A stretch of DNA of 64,000 nt from Athripsodes cinereus (lineage: Eukaryota > Arthropoda > Insecta > Trichoptera > Leptoceridae): contig OX388314.1 of assembly GCA_947579605.1 (NCBI GenBank), forward strand, positions 5,208,001-5,272,000, read 5' to 3'. Numbering within the stretch: the first letter of the stretch is position 1; every line of letters begins with the position of its first letter. A program made the translations under genes and the position numbers. Of this stretch, positions 32,986-44,430 are shown piece by piece. The notes under the pieces were generated by a model. That model was not told where the DNA came from. It did not search any database and saw nothing but the letters and a program-made list of their open reading frames with translations.

Positions 32986-33616
32986 ATTGATTTGGACATA
33001 GTATTTGATTTAAATCGCTTCCTTAAAGGTCTCATATTATAATTATTAACGTAATAAATAAATCCAATCACCTGCTCAATAAATAAATGAATGAATAATT
33101 TAATTGTCCTTCAAAATTTAAGCAATAAAATTGTTTAATTATAATTAATACTGAACATGGAAACCACGCGTTTTATCTGTACATATTTACATATTATTTT
33201 TTTTTAACAGTGTGGTCAAAAAATCCTTTGTACCTACTACACGTTGTGCATAGATAAAAAGTATGAAGGCAAAGGCTTGCGCATTTTTTACCAATAATTT
33301 ATAGATAGGATATAAGATATCCAAACGACAACACAATACTACAATATATTATAAATTTTTCTTATAAATTCTGCATATGTCATGTTAAAGATATCAACTT
33401 CTCCAGCCAGACCATTAAACATTTAAATAGTTCTTCCCATTGGGGAGTTTGTCAATATGTTTGTTCTGCTTTGAAGCTGGTAAAAAAATTTATGAATGTA
33501 TAATGTTAATATTGTGAATCTAAGCTTGTTGTATTAGATGCCCAATGTATTTCATCTAAGGATAATTGTTTTCAAGGATAATCACTTATTCAAATAGGAA
33601 ATTACATCAAGTTCAA

Positions 33617-34104
33617 TGCACGTATATAAATTAACATTAAAACTATTACACTGACAATCAAGGCCTGATGTTTAAATATGCCTCTAAGGTGACAGTCATT
33701 ATTAAGTCCAGCTTATCTCATTGAGAGCATTGAGTTTTCATGCACGTATATAAATTAACATTAAAACTATTACACTGACAATCAAGGCCTGATGTTTAAA
33801 TATGCCTCTAAGGTGACAGTCATTATTAAGTCCAGCTTATCTCATTGAGAGCATTGAGTTTTCATGCACGTATATAAATTAACATTAAAACTATTACACT
33901 GACAATCAAGGCCTGATGTTTAAATATGCCTCTAAGGTGACAGTCATTATTAAGTCCAGCTTATCTCATTGAGAGCATTGAGTTTTCATGCACGTATATA
34001 AATTAACATTAAAACTATTACACTGACAATCAAGGCCTGATGTTTAAATATGCCTCTAAGGTGACAGTCATAATTAAGTCCAGCTTATCTCATTGAGAGC
34101 ATTG
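33617..34104. repeat. Tandem repeat, four 124 bp units, nearly identical
   Basis: TGCACGTATATAAATTAACA starts units at 33617, 33741, 33865 and 33989, exactly 124 bp apart. The only difference I noticed within the aligned units is TCATTATT versus TCATAATT in the last one. The near identity implies a recent expansion or an assembly-level duplication. Confidence 0.9.
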
Positions 34105-35504
34105 TGTTTTTTTGGTCAGAACGTAATGTTGACAATATGATATGAAATAATTTAACAAACTTCACTGGAGTTGTTTCGGGTTGTGCAGTGCAGAGAGACC
34201 TTTTTCGTAGCGATCGCAAACGTTGGGGGACTGTACTCGTATAGGCAGTCGCAGAAGTAGAATACCCAATAAACTTCAGTTTCAATTGAACATAACTATT
34301 TTATACAAAAATAAGATAAAGAGAGAGGGCGACCCTCAATAACGCTGACCAGGCCTAATGGGTTTGTATGATTAATTACCATTTTTATCGAAATTGAGTG
34401 AAGACAGAATATTTTTTCAAAAATTATGTAAATAAGTTTAACACCCAGATATATGTAATTATTGTTTCAATCAAACGTCGACCGGTCTGTGGCGATAAAA
34501 AAATGGGGACCACTGTTATAAAAAATCAAATTTATCGAATTTAGGTGACCTTCATAATAATGGTCAACCTAATGGCACATTGAAATACTGGCCCTAAAAC
34601 TATTATAAGAATACTAAGAATAAAGTCTACACTTGTAGCGATAGCAGCTTGCAAAAGCTCTATAGAATTAATTTTAATAATATTACGAGTATGAAATGAT
34701 AATTTTATTATAAGGCTGTATGTCATTTTGCAATCGTTGTCTGTATGCTAATAACAATATAATGCGTGTAGCAGTGTGCTTATTGAGTATTAATGTAATA
34801 TTAATATTGACACACATTGTAACGCTGCGAAGATGTTTCATAAATACATAAATTAATTAATATATTATTACATCTTATATCCTGTCCGTGGTCGCCAAAA
34901 TTAGGGTTACCAAAATCAAACGAGTCTTCAAATTTGTAAACAAATTATTTTGTAACTTATAATCTATAACTAATTATACAATAAAGATATGAAGCTCATC
35001 TGTGTAGTAAAAATATAGAGTCAATAAAGAATACTAAATCTAAGGTATCACTTTAATTGAAAATGAAAAAACTTCATATGTATCACTTTAAATGAAAAAT
35101 TGAAAACTGTAAAATAAATAGTACTTAAAAGTATTTAATAGTAGTAGTATTTTCAGCTCTTGTCGTTTCTACTGCTGTTGGTAAAATAACGATCGAAACA
35201 AATTGCGATAGCGTCTTTTAAATACAAGTAACATAAAACATAGAAATTCAAGTAAAAAAAATAAAAATAGAATTCTCTTTGATCGAGTATTTTCGGACAT
35301 TGTCTAAACCTAATTCAAATAAGAATACGGAATAATGCTGTTGTCATTTCACTTACATGTTGTCCTGTAAAAACTCGTAAAGATTCAATAAATTATTGAT
35401 AAAAATTAATGTCAAATTTGAATATGGTTAGGCAGACCAGAGCAAAGACTATGGGCAGTCATAAGATAATATCAACAGCTATCTGGAGGAGCTAATAGCT
35501 AAAT
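34105..35504. other. No supported feature
   Basis: AT-rich with short chance frames. I see no conserved motif on either strand. Confidence 0.4.
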
Positions 35505-35590
35505 ACGACTGACAATCCAGGATAGAAAGACTTGAATATTTAATGATTCAGAGGTTTCATAAGAGCTGTTCGGCCATTGGAAGAAAATAA
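35505..35590 (+). repeat. Dispersed repeat fragment shared with 53.08 kb
   Basis: AAAGACTTGAATATTTAATG and AAGAGCTGTTCGGCCATTGG match 53078-53156 (AAAAGGCTTGAAGATTCATT, AAGAGCTGTTCGGTCATCGG). Class unknown. Confidence 0.5.
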
Positions 35591-36112
35591 TCTTCAACTC
35601 ATTACTGCATTCGCACTATTATAGCATCATTGTTCTTGAATAGGTAAGAGGAATCGAGAACGATTATAGTCAATAATATAAAATTGACAACCCTATTCCC
35701 AATGAACATAATCGATGCGTAACAAAGATAATAATTTGTATTCTAAATGCCAATTCAAATTTACCAGACCAGAAGGTCATACTAAATGCTACATACCTAT
35801 ACCTATCAATGGTCAGAGGCCTTCGTTGACGACAGCCAACCAACCAGCCATCAATCAAGATATTAGTACAAGGACAATACGAGACAATATTACCATCAGG
35901 CAAGTACCTTTGAGAAGTCCTCGCAGGTAGATAACTCCAGGTAATTATGCATTAGTTGTAATTGAGTGGCCATCATTAGGTTTTTTACTATATGAATAAA
36001 TTATTAAGAATTCTTACCCCCTATTAAGCTTTGATAAAAATACAATAATATTATTGAAGCTAACAACGTTGAAGCCTCCAATTTTTATTCTTATTGGACA
36101 AAATTAAAGTGT

Positions 36113-36120
36113 AGTTTACA
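36113..36120. repeat. hAT target-site duplication, left
   Basis: AGTTTACA immediately precedes the element and is repeated exactly after its right end. Eight bases is the hAT rule. Confidence 0.9.
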
Positions 36121-36136
36121 CAGTGCCGGATCAACC
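36121..36136. repeat. hAT left terminal inverted repeat
   Basis: CAGTGCCGGATCAACC; mismatches to the right repeat at positions 4, 11 and 13. Confidence 0.85.
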
Positions 36137-36884
36137 GCATTTTGCGCTTGGTTCAAATAGAGATACTGCGCCCCCCCCCCTTCCCACCTCTTTTCCAAAA
36201 AATATTTTCGTATCATAACAAAATGTGATAATACGCAAAAAATATGAAGTTACGTTTCTTATTTGCCTACTTTTACAAAATGTAATTAGTATCTACCTAC
36301 CTTATAAATTTTTTTATATCGACCTACCACCATGTTTATTAATATACCTAGGCGTAACATATTTTTTTATCTTGATATTGAAAATTTTTACTCAAATACG
36401 AGTGTTTTTAGTACAAACATGATGTGTAGCTATAGGTAGATGAAAAATATTTATCTACCTGTAGCTAAATAAGAAAACGTAGCCCCAAGAGGACATGGCA
36501 TCATGGGATAGATACATAGACAAACATAACTATTAATTTACCTAAATATAAGCATTATAAATTCATGCACAATATTTTTATGCAAGTATCTGTAATTTCC
36601 AGTTACAGCTATTAGATACAAAATGAGCTAGTCTGTTTCCATGTCGACCCAGGAGGTAAGACCATCGACTCGTTTTTTTTATAGGTTTCCCTGCCAGTCG
36701 GTAAGACAATCAGCAGGCCTAATCCCAAAATTAACTCGGAAGATATTAAAGAAAATTCTTTAACTTCACTACTTGTAAACTAACAAAAAATATTATTGAT
36801 AGGTAATATTTTACTAGGGACCTACTTAACATAATTAATAATAAAACATAATTAATAATAAACAAAATATCAGTCTATCTATCT

Positions 36885-37345
36885 AATTACGCCTTGTCCT
36901 CTAGGGGATAGGCAGAAAGGCAAGAACAATAAGCAACCCAATCTTGACAGAACAGGCTTCTCTCGCTTCCATCGCATTCATACAGTTCCTCGTGTATGCC
37001 CTTCTATGTCTCCTGCTTCTGACGTCACCATTCTTCAGGATTTGGTCGATATAATCTAACCATGGTGCCGCTTCCTAGCACCTTGCCTTTCAGCTATGTA
37101 GATTTTTCTCGTCAATAGTTCCTTACTAATTTTTTCGACGTGACTAAATAATCTAAACTTACTTACATCTTTGTCATAACACTCACATACAACTAAGATT
37201 TCTCTCTTATTCTTACTTCACTCTGTCTGCCAGTTTCCTCTCACATATTCTTCGAATTTCAACGGCATTACTCCTGCATTCGTCCTTCTTCAACCATGTC
37301 CAAAGATCATTCCTCGTAAACAAACTTTCTATGTACCCATGCTCA
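36885..37345 (-). pseudogene. LINE RT C-terminal remnant nested in the hAT element
   Basis: CAGTCTATCTATCTAATTAC at the plus-strand left end is the complement of a TAGA-type tail like the one at 15220-15245. The minus strand carries degraded LINE sequence, including a TWLKKDECRSNAVEIRRICE-like segment near 37290. The lack of similar sequence at the expected place in hAT elements suggests insertion into the transposon. Confidence 0.5.
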
Positions 37346-37736
37346 TCCACCTGCTCTCACATTTACTTTTCAAATTGTTCTTTTACCCTCTCTTTCCAAA
37401 ACCATTATATTTGTTTTTTTTAACATTCATCCTTAACTCATTTGATTCTAAACCTCCATGCACACAAAACTACGTAGATTTTCTTGAATCAAGTAAATAA
37501 ATAATATCTTATTGAAATGTTTGGCCGATGAACAAGAACACGAACAAAATTTGATTGAAAATATGCTGAAATAAATAAATTGACAACAAATTGGAAAATA
37601 GTAGGAACGGAACCTATTAAGAAAATACGATTTTTCGAGTTTTTGCACTTGCAAATTTCTTAGTTAATTCATCATAAGACAACGACCTGCATATTTCACT
37701 TTCGATTGACATCAGCGCTAACCCATCTAACCTCTC

Positions 37737-40109
37737 TTAAGACATGGAACTCCGTAAATAATTTTTAATTAATTTTAATTTTGAAAAAGTGCGTTCCCCA
37801 GTCGCTACGGATACGGGAATGGTTACAAGTATTCGAAGACATAAATACAGGTTTGGGAAGATATGTTCCCATTCTTTACTGACGATGAAATTCAATGAAT
37901 CTAAGCAACTACTGTTTTTGGGAACCAAGGTTGAAATTTTTTTTAATTCCTCAAACAGCCCTAACCCATCGATATCCGACTTTGTCCCATTAGTCAATGA
38001 CGTTTCTATATTCTTACAACTCTGACGTGAATTATCATTATCGACAAAATTACCGATGTCATACAACACCTCAAATATTTTTTTGTGCTCTCTCAATTGA
38101 GAAAATCTTTCAGACACGGATGCAATAGCCTTATCCAAAACTACATAGAAACATTCTACTTGAAATTTTTTTTGAAAATCGCCTATCACTTCGTCGGTAC
38201 ATTCATACTCAAACATTTTTCTTTTCATGCGCATTCGAGTAGATGACGATTCAGGAAATTTGGGATCCAATCCGACCTCTTCAGAAATATCTTTAGCAAC
38301 CGATAATGCCTTAGCGAAACCTTGATCAGAACGATAATCCTCTAAAAAGTTTTTGCAAGACTCTAGAATCTCTACTGCGACTTCTATATTGAGTTTCGGG
38401 GACTGAAGAATTTTGCTAGCCTTATCTATCGTGGATAGAATGTCATACCAAATGACAAGAATAACAACAAATTTGAAATTGAGTAAACAACTCCCTATAT
38501 TTTTAGCCGACACTTTAGTCTCCTTATCAAAATCTCCTTCTTCGATGTGAATAACAGCCTCCAATATATTTTTCAAAAAAAATCTGAAAGGTCTTATCGC
38601 ATTAACCCTGCTAGACCATCGAGTTTCGCAAAGAGGTTTTAATGTTAAACCCTTAACATGAATCTTAAAGATATCCCAACGAGCCACAGAAGTTGAAAAA
38701 AATACGTAAGTGCTTTGGATAATACCAAAAAAAGAAACAATGTCAACAGAAGAACAAACAGAGTCATTAATTACTAAATTGAGGCTGTGACATGTACACG
38801 GAACAAAAAATGCTCGAGGTTCCAATGCTCTTATTCTGTTCTGGACACCCAAATTTTTGCCTTTCATATTAGATCCATTGTCATATCCTTGACCTCGAAG
38901 AAATTCGATTGAAAGACCTAACTCCTGAATCTGTTTCAAAATAAGTTCTGTCAATCCTGCGCCAGTTGAAATTGGAGCACATAAAAATCCTACAAAATGT
39001 TCTTTAATAACATACTCCTTCTTTTCTTTCGAAGCAAATCTAATTACTAAAGTAAGCTGCTCTTGACGACTGACATCCCTAGTACAATCAACAATTATTG
39101 AGTAGTAAGTAGATTCCAAAATCTTTGAAGAAATGAACTGTCTAATTTCCCTGCCTATAAGAAAAATTAGCTCATTTTGAATGGTTTTACTGCAGTACGT
39201 AAAGTCACTGCCATTCTTTTGCAAACAATCACGCATTATTGGATCTATTTCGGCAATGCTTTCTACAAATTTTAAAAAGTTTCCATTATTCGAATGATAC
39301 AAGACATCTGAACCACCACGAAAAGCTAACGATTGAGTACCTAAGTATTTAACCGCCAACAAAATTCGTTTCAAAATAGATCTATTTTTTTCAATTTCAA
39401 GACTGAGCTGTGTTTGAAGACTGCTGTCAATAGTTTTTTGTCGACTTAACATCGCAACAAAATCTTTCCAGGCGGTAAAACTATTCAAATGTATTGAAGA
39501 TTTTTCATGCGAAGACAGTGCTCTACTGGCGTGATTCCAATCGTTAAATCCAATTTTAATGAAAGAATTATTACTCTCAGAAGAAAACAACTTGCAACAT
39601 AAACAAAAAACCTTATCTTCTGATTTGGAATATACCAACCATTCTCTATCTATTACCTCACCATTGGATAATGTTTGTTTATAAAAGTTTGTATTAAACT
39701 TACGACCATTACTAACTGGAAAACAGTGTTTTGTAACACGAAAAGGTCCAAATTCTACCAGAAAATTACGAATATCCCTATTAATAATTACTGGGCATTT
39801 AGCTGGATCTTCAGTGTCAAAAGTGCTAGACGTGGATTGAGATGAACTCGCTTCTGAAATAGCAATATTATCGATTTGAGAAAATACCGAGTCTTTTTGT
39901 TTGCACGAGGAAGGAATATTTTCAACTGAATTAGCGTGAGCTTCTGAAGACATTTTAACACTGTTTGAATTACATATGACAATGTCTTTGGATTTGGACA
40001 AAAGCATACTTTCTATTGGCACCTGTTTCAATTTTGACTCAGCCTCTCTTTGCAACCGTAGTTTTTTAAATTGGGCTCCTGATAATTTTTTTTTCAACGG
40101 AGGAGACAT
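37737..40109 (-). CDS. hAT transposase, zinc finger MYM-type protein 1-like, one premature stop
   Basis: The transposase cuts and pastes the element and acts in the nucleus. I chose the ATG at 40107-40109 (MSPPLKKKLSGAQFKKLR), where the family usually begins. An upstream in-frame ATG at 40137-40139 would add ten residues. Positions below count from that upstream ATG. A TTF-type zinc-finger region lies at about 145-225 (FCLCCKLF at 178-185, W201, H211, H217). The DUF4371/RNase H-like part follows, with candidate catalytic D351 (IIVDCTRD) and D420 (GQGYDNGSNMKG), the CTCHSLNL motif at 448-455 and TRWSS at 506-510. The hAT dimerisation region begins at about 755 (GERTFSKLK). A TAA at 37737-37739 stops it after RSSMS. 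The same frame continues ERLDGLALMSIE for 39 codons to a stop at 37617-37619, so a single C-to-T change of a CAA codon is the likely cause. It is probably inactive or C-terminally trimmed. Confidence 0.92.
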   Translation of the reverse strand: MSPPLKKKLSGAQFKKLRLQREAESKLKQVPIESMLLSKSKDIVICNSNSVKMSSEAHANSVENIPSSCKQKDSVFSQIDNIAISEASSSQSTSSTFDTEDPAKCPVIINRDIRNFLVEFGPFRVTKHCFPVSNGRKFNTNFYKQTLSNGEVIDREWLVYSKSEDKVFCLCCKLFSSESNNSFIKIGFNDWNHASRALSSHEKSSIHLNSFTAWKDFVAMLSRQKTIDSSLQTQLSLEIEKNRSILKRILLAVKYLGTQSLAFRGGSDVLYHSNNGNFLKFVESIAEIDPIMRDCLQKNGSDFTYCSKTIQNELIFLIGREIRQFISSKILESTYYSIIVDCTRDVSRQEQLTLVIRFASKEKKEYVIKEHFVGFLCAPISTGAGLTELILKQIQELGLSIEFLRGQGYDNGSNMKGKNLGVQNRIRALEPRAFFVPCTCHSLNLVINDSVCSSVDIVSFFGIIQSTYVFFSTSVARWDIFKIHVKGLTLKPLCETRWSSRVNAIRPFRFFLKNILEAVIHIEEGDFDKETKVSAKNIGSCLLNFKFVVILVIWYDILSTIDKASKILQSPKLNIEVAVEILESCKNFLEDYRSDQGFAKALSVAKDISEEVGLDPKFPESSSTRMRMKRKMFEYECTDEVIGDFQKKFQVECFYVVLDKAIASVSERFSQLREHKKIFEVLYDIGNFVDNDNSRQSCKNIETSLTNGTKSDIDGLGLFEELKKISTLVPKNSSCLDSLNFIVSKEWEHIFPNLYLCLRILVTIPVSVATGERTFSKLKLIKNYLRSSMS

Positions 40110-41492
40110 TATTAGATATGATGAGAAAACAACAACCAAGTTCTAAATACAATAATTATACTACTATTTCAATACTTACATGGGATGTGTGGAAGTAAAA
40201 TTAACTTTATATCCTATATAAAAATTAAAATAACTGAAGAAAACTATAAACACTCACAAAATCTCAAGTATACACTTTGAGTAAACACACGAAAAAACAG
40301 AATAGAAGAAAGAACAAGATAATACATAAAATTTCATAAGCCAAATAAATCTAATACGATAATTAATAACGATATTTAGCAATACTCGTATCATACGATA
40401 ATAATAATTATTTTTTACGTCAAAAATTAATACGTGCGGTTAATTAAGTAAATAGGTACCTACAACGCAACGGACAACGGTCATTTGTCATCATAATAGA
40501 ACAGCATTCATAACGGCGGTCAACTGCAAAAGAGTTTATGCAAACAAAAACAAAATCGTCGAAAAACATAATATAATAATATAATCGTTATGTAGGTATG
40601 AAAATATGTATATTACATTAGGCTTTCAATATTTTAATTAGTATTGTAATAATATATGCCCATAATAATATTTGGTTGCAATATTTTTAAAAATATTTTA
40701 AATAATTATCGTAGTACTATTATAATCTACGCATATTATAACATTTATGTCAATATTGCAACGATTAAACCAGAAGCGAATGTCATTCGGGTGCACGAAG
40801 TACATTTTCTGTAAAACGAAGATAATCCATGTTGTATGGAGCACATCCACCTAGTGTTTTAAGATACGTTCTGTTATAATCAACCAAAGCACACATTGTT
40901 TCCGCTAGGTAATAGTTTCATTTCTGGTTGTTGTTTGAATTTTAAAGGGCGCCTTGTATGTATTAGTGAGAATATATGTAGGAGCGCAAAGGGCGCGTTG
41001 TGGTTGTATATGTAAGCGCTATTGGATCAGTTGGTTGGTTTAGTTGGTTGCATATCTTGTATGTATTAGTGAGAATCTATGTAGAAGCGTTTAGAGTTGT
41101 ATTAGTGCTGAGCGGGGCGCTTGTATGAGACATTGAAAAAACGGAGATACACGAGATTTTGACCCTTATTATGTATGGAAAAGTTAGAGTACGTAACATT
41201 CAAAATCCTTTGAACTTAAATGAAGAAATCAAATTGTATTATATGAGTCGACAGTGATGAGGTATAAGAGCGTGCTACTTTTCGCGGGAATTTCAAAAAT
41301 AGTTAATCTTATAAAACCGATACATTTTGTGTTATGTGTAACTCTCTATGCAAGCGGAAGTATAGCAATCAATGCGGAAGTACTTATTAAATTATTTATT
41401 TATAAAATCTCTGATTAAAACTTAATCCAGAGTTAATCTATGTGCCGCCTTATACTTTCGGCGCCCTGGTGGGCCGAACCATTTGAACCTAT

Positions 41493-41508
41493 GGTAGGTC
41501 CGGCGCTG
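41493..41508. repeat. hAT right terminal inverted repeat
   Basis: GGTAGGTCCGGCGCTG, the inverted partner of the left end. Confidence 0.85.
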
Positions 41509-41516
41509 AGTTTACA
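41509..41516. repeat. hAT target-site duplication, right
   Basis: AGTTTACA, identical to 36113-36120. The following TGCCAAAGCACCTCAAGG continues the interrupted host repeat. Confidence 0.9.
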
Positions 41517-41782
41517 TGCCAAAGCACCTCAAGGATACTGTGCAAATCATTAATTTTAGGACATTACATCCAAGTCATAACATAAATGAATAAATAGATC
41601 AAATGAGAATCTCGAATACATAAAGGCATCCACGTCAGAAGTTACATTTTATTGTAGGTATTGTATTAAATATTTAGGATGCAATATACAGTATATCCAT
41701 GTCAAGAATTATAAAACAGAATGCAATTTTCAACACTACTCAATAGAATAAAAACTTTTTATATAAATATTACATAAATTAG

Positions 41783-41830
41783 TAGAATCCGCTTGTGGGA
41801 TATGCCATGATGGTATAATTGTTGTAGTAG
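41783..41830 (+). repeat. Rep-A 3' end fragment
   Basis: CGCTTGTGGGATATGCCATG followed by ATGGTATAATTGTTGTAGTAG shows the tail end of the family. Confidence 0.65.
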
Positions 41831-41849
41831 AAGAAGTAGGTACATCTTT

Positions 41850-41985
41850 AATTCAGCGATGAGACATGCCCCTCACATCCTGAACGTCTGATTTTTTTAT
41901 TGGTTCAGAGAGGATAATCTGCTTGTTCATTACTTACAGTTAGACCGCTGGCAACCTCACTTGGTGGATATGGCGTGATGGTATT
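41850..41985 (+). repeat. Rep-A copy, 3' half
   Basis: TTTAATTCAGCGATGAGACA, GTTCAGAGAGGATAATCTGC and GGATATGGCGTGATGGTATT match the family in sense orientation, directly after the previous fragment. Confidence 0.7.
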
Positions 41986-42065
41986 TCACTTTTTATTTCA
42001 ATTATTTTTTTACTACACCACACAATCAAAGGATACAATGAAAATCAATCATAAAATGCATCAAC

Positions 42066-42162
42066 TCGGCTGGACCATCCATGTGGAATGATCTTCCTGA
42101 ACAAGTGCGTAAGACAGTCTCTTGCTCTGTTCAAGAGTCAATTGAAAACACACTTGTTTGGC
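42066..42162 (+). pseudogene. CR1/Jockey-like LINE ORF2 C-terminal fragment
   Basis: The plus frame SAGPSMWNDLPEQVRKTVS followed by VQESIENTLVW is the C-terminal (A/G)P-x-x-WN-x-LP-x-x-(V/L)R motif. It is a different sequence from 7580-7741. It is 5'-truncated. Confidence 0.6.
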
Positions 42163-43089
42163 ATATCATATAAGTAAATGATATAAATTGTATGACTTAT
42201 TGTTATTTTTATAATATGTTTAGTTTTATAATATACTATAATATGTAGGTATTAGGCCTAAGTCACGGGTATAAACACAATATTTTAGGATGCGCCCTTG
42301 AAGTGAATTTATTCCACAAAACGGCGCACTATAAATTGTCTAGTTATTATTATAGTAATAATAGTAAAAAAACATTGTTTTGACTACACTACAACCATAT
42401 AAATATCACTACTCAATACTGTACAATAAATAGATATAAACTGTACAATATTAGATAGGTATACAATTATTCGCGAAAGTTCTTACCTGTATTGTTATGC
42501 AACACTAGAATGGTCATAGTACCTATATAATATTATTATGTTGTACAGCAATAGACATAGTCCTTCTTGTATGGTTACAGAACGCAGATACAGAAAAACT
42601 TGTTAATACGTAGTTTAAATAATAATAATAAAAACAACAATAAAGATCGTTAGTGGGCTAAAAAATTATTACAAACCGGTGGTCTAGTGACCTATTAAAC
42701 TATTAGCAACAATGCGAGAGGAAACATGGCTAGTATCGGACTAGTATATTATATTTATTCACTCGGATATCTAAGGTGTGGTGAACTTCTATTTATTAGC
42801 ATATTCAAACCAAATTTATATTCACCAGCGGGCCTGAAGGGCCAAAAGGCCAAAACCGCCATTGTGGAAATATTTCAAGCTACACTCTCTCTTCAATGTC
42901 CCTTTTGAAAGTATGTTTATTTAATTCAATACAAAATAACAACTACACATACCATGCTCCAATAAACAGATTTCACAGACTTGGTAATCTGGTGGGTGAA
43001 AGCACTGATATTTTTGCTGACAGTTTTCTAAAATACAAATCTGACATTATCAAATACTTGAGTGTACAAACTGACAATGGGTAGTCGAG
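42163..43089. other. Probable LINE 3' UTR and unassigned AT-rich DNA
   Basis: The part next to 42162 may be the 3' UTR of the preceding LINE. Two short frames at 42726-43084 have no domain character. Confidence 0.35.
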
Positions 43090-43735
43090 GTTTATAGTTG
43101 CTCATTTACGTTGATCTTCTCTGGTATTCTATGCCTCTAACTGGATATGTTCATGTGACTAATTGTTATTTTTTTTTGTGTGGCGAATTGCTCTTTTAAC
43201 CACTTGACCTAAACTTATGTTTTTTAATTGATCTCTATTAACTTTTTATTAACTTATGAATTTAAACTAATTGACTATTTACTATATTCGACAATTTCAT
43301 ACCACTTTGATTTCTCTTTGTAATGTTCTTGACCAAATTTTTAACTTATGAATTTTAACTAACCGACTTTTTACTATATTTGACAATTTTATACCACTTT
43401 GATTTCTCTTTGTAATGTCTTGACCAAATTTTTAACTTATGAATTTTAACTAATTGACTTTTTACTATATTTGACATTTTTATACCTTTGATTTCTCTTT
43501 GTAATGTCTTTACCAAATTTTTTTTAACAATTTTGTATCTTTTTTATAATTATAACATGATTAATATTATATTGTCTGTAAACTTTCGTTTCTTTAGTCT
43601 AATTGCTTTGTGTCTTTTTTGTAACAGATCTTTCCTTTGTTTACATGTTTTGTATGTATACAGAGGTTTAACATGTTAAAGGCTTTGGCCGTAAATATTT
43701 GTAAATAAAATAAAATAAATAAAAATAAATAATAT
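43090..43735 (+). repeat. LINE 3' UTR with AAATA tail
   Basis: The end CATGTTAAAGGCTTTGGCCG, TAAATATTTGTAAATAAAAT is a relative of the GGCTAGCGCCGTGAATTGTAA ends at 15.9 and 22.0 kb. An internal tandem array (43251-43525) lies upstream. No coding region remains. Confidence 0.55.
43251..43525. repeat. Three tandem 91-92 bp units inside a LINE 3' UTR
   Basis: AACTTATGAATTT starts units at 43251, 43343 and 43434. Each contains GACTTTTTACTATATTTGAC, ACCACTTTGATTTCTCTTTG and TAATGTCTTGACCAAATTTT. The last unit carries short deletions. Confidence 0.85.
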
Positions 43736-44234
43736 GATAACAATTAAGTAAAAAGACATGTCTTCTTAATACAGACAGCTTTTAAAAATTATAATTATGA
43801 AGTAACTTAAATATTGTAAGCTAGGCTTACACGCCAGTGAATATAATATAATAATATTTTTAACTTTATAATGCTTTTCTTAAAAAAATATTTAGAACAG
43901 TCCATAAAGAACAATTCTCCCCGTTGTCTACATTATAATATAAATACATAGGTATTCAATATTATGAACCAATGGTATGAGTAAAGTTTTCGTGAATCTC
44001 CTGTGAATATCTTCTATACATAAACAACTATACAGAGCTAGATAAACATTAAACATATTATACAAACATACCTATACTATAACCATGCGGGTTGCTATGC
44101 CAAAGAAGAATTAATAACATAAATATTTACAAAGCTGTAGGTATGTATGTATATAGTAATAACAATAAGATCATGTCTGTTTAGCAATGTGATGTGATGA
44201 GAAAATATTGTATACGTAGGTACTTACTTATTGC
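43736..44234. other. No supported feature
   Basis: AT-rich low-complexity DNA. Confidence 0.4.
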
Positions 44235-44430
44235 TAGCCTTCTTCTCTCCACTGCTGGATATAGGCCCCTTTAAATCTTTTCCATACTTTTCGATCTCGA
44301 GCAATATGATATAACTTTTTTCCCATCATTTGGACAATATCGTCAACCCATTTTTTTGGGGTGTTCTTCCCACACTTTTTCTGTCCTCCCACGGTCTCTA
44401 TTCAAGAATTCTGGAAGTCCATCTGCCCTT
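44235..44430 (-). pseudogene. LINE RT C-terminal tail
   Basis: The minus strand reads PKKWVDDIVQMMGKKLYHIA, RDRKVWKRFKGAYIQQW and ends near a GAAGAAGG tail. RWxDDIxxxxG and ARDRxxWxxxxEAYxQQW are the hallmark closing motifs of a common insect LINE. It is 5'-truncated; shifts exist upstream. Confidence 0.65.

Larger units (their letters stand above)
36121..41508 (-). mobile_element. Complete hAT transposon, ZMYM1-like, 5388 bp
   Basis: The ends CAGTGCCGGATCAACC (36121-36136) and, inverted, CAGCGCCGGACCTACC (41493-41508) agree at 13 of 16 positions and start with the CA(G) typical of hAT elements. GGTTCAAAT and GCGCC recur further in at both ends. The 8 bp duplication is perfect. One long transposase frame lies in the centre on the minus strand. 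The non-coding left part carries a nested LINE fragment (36885-37345). The right part has a directly repeated CTTGTATGTATTAGTGAGAA (about 40957 and 41057). The coding frame has one nonsense codon. Confidence 0.9.

Noticed and set aside
33617..34104. CRISPR-like array of regular repeats
   Set aside because: Units are directly adjacent 124 bp repeats without unique spacers, in a eukaryotic repeat field.
37789..38025. 78-codon plus-strand frame
   Set aside because: It is the complement of the hAT transposase coding region.
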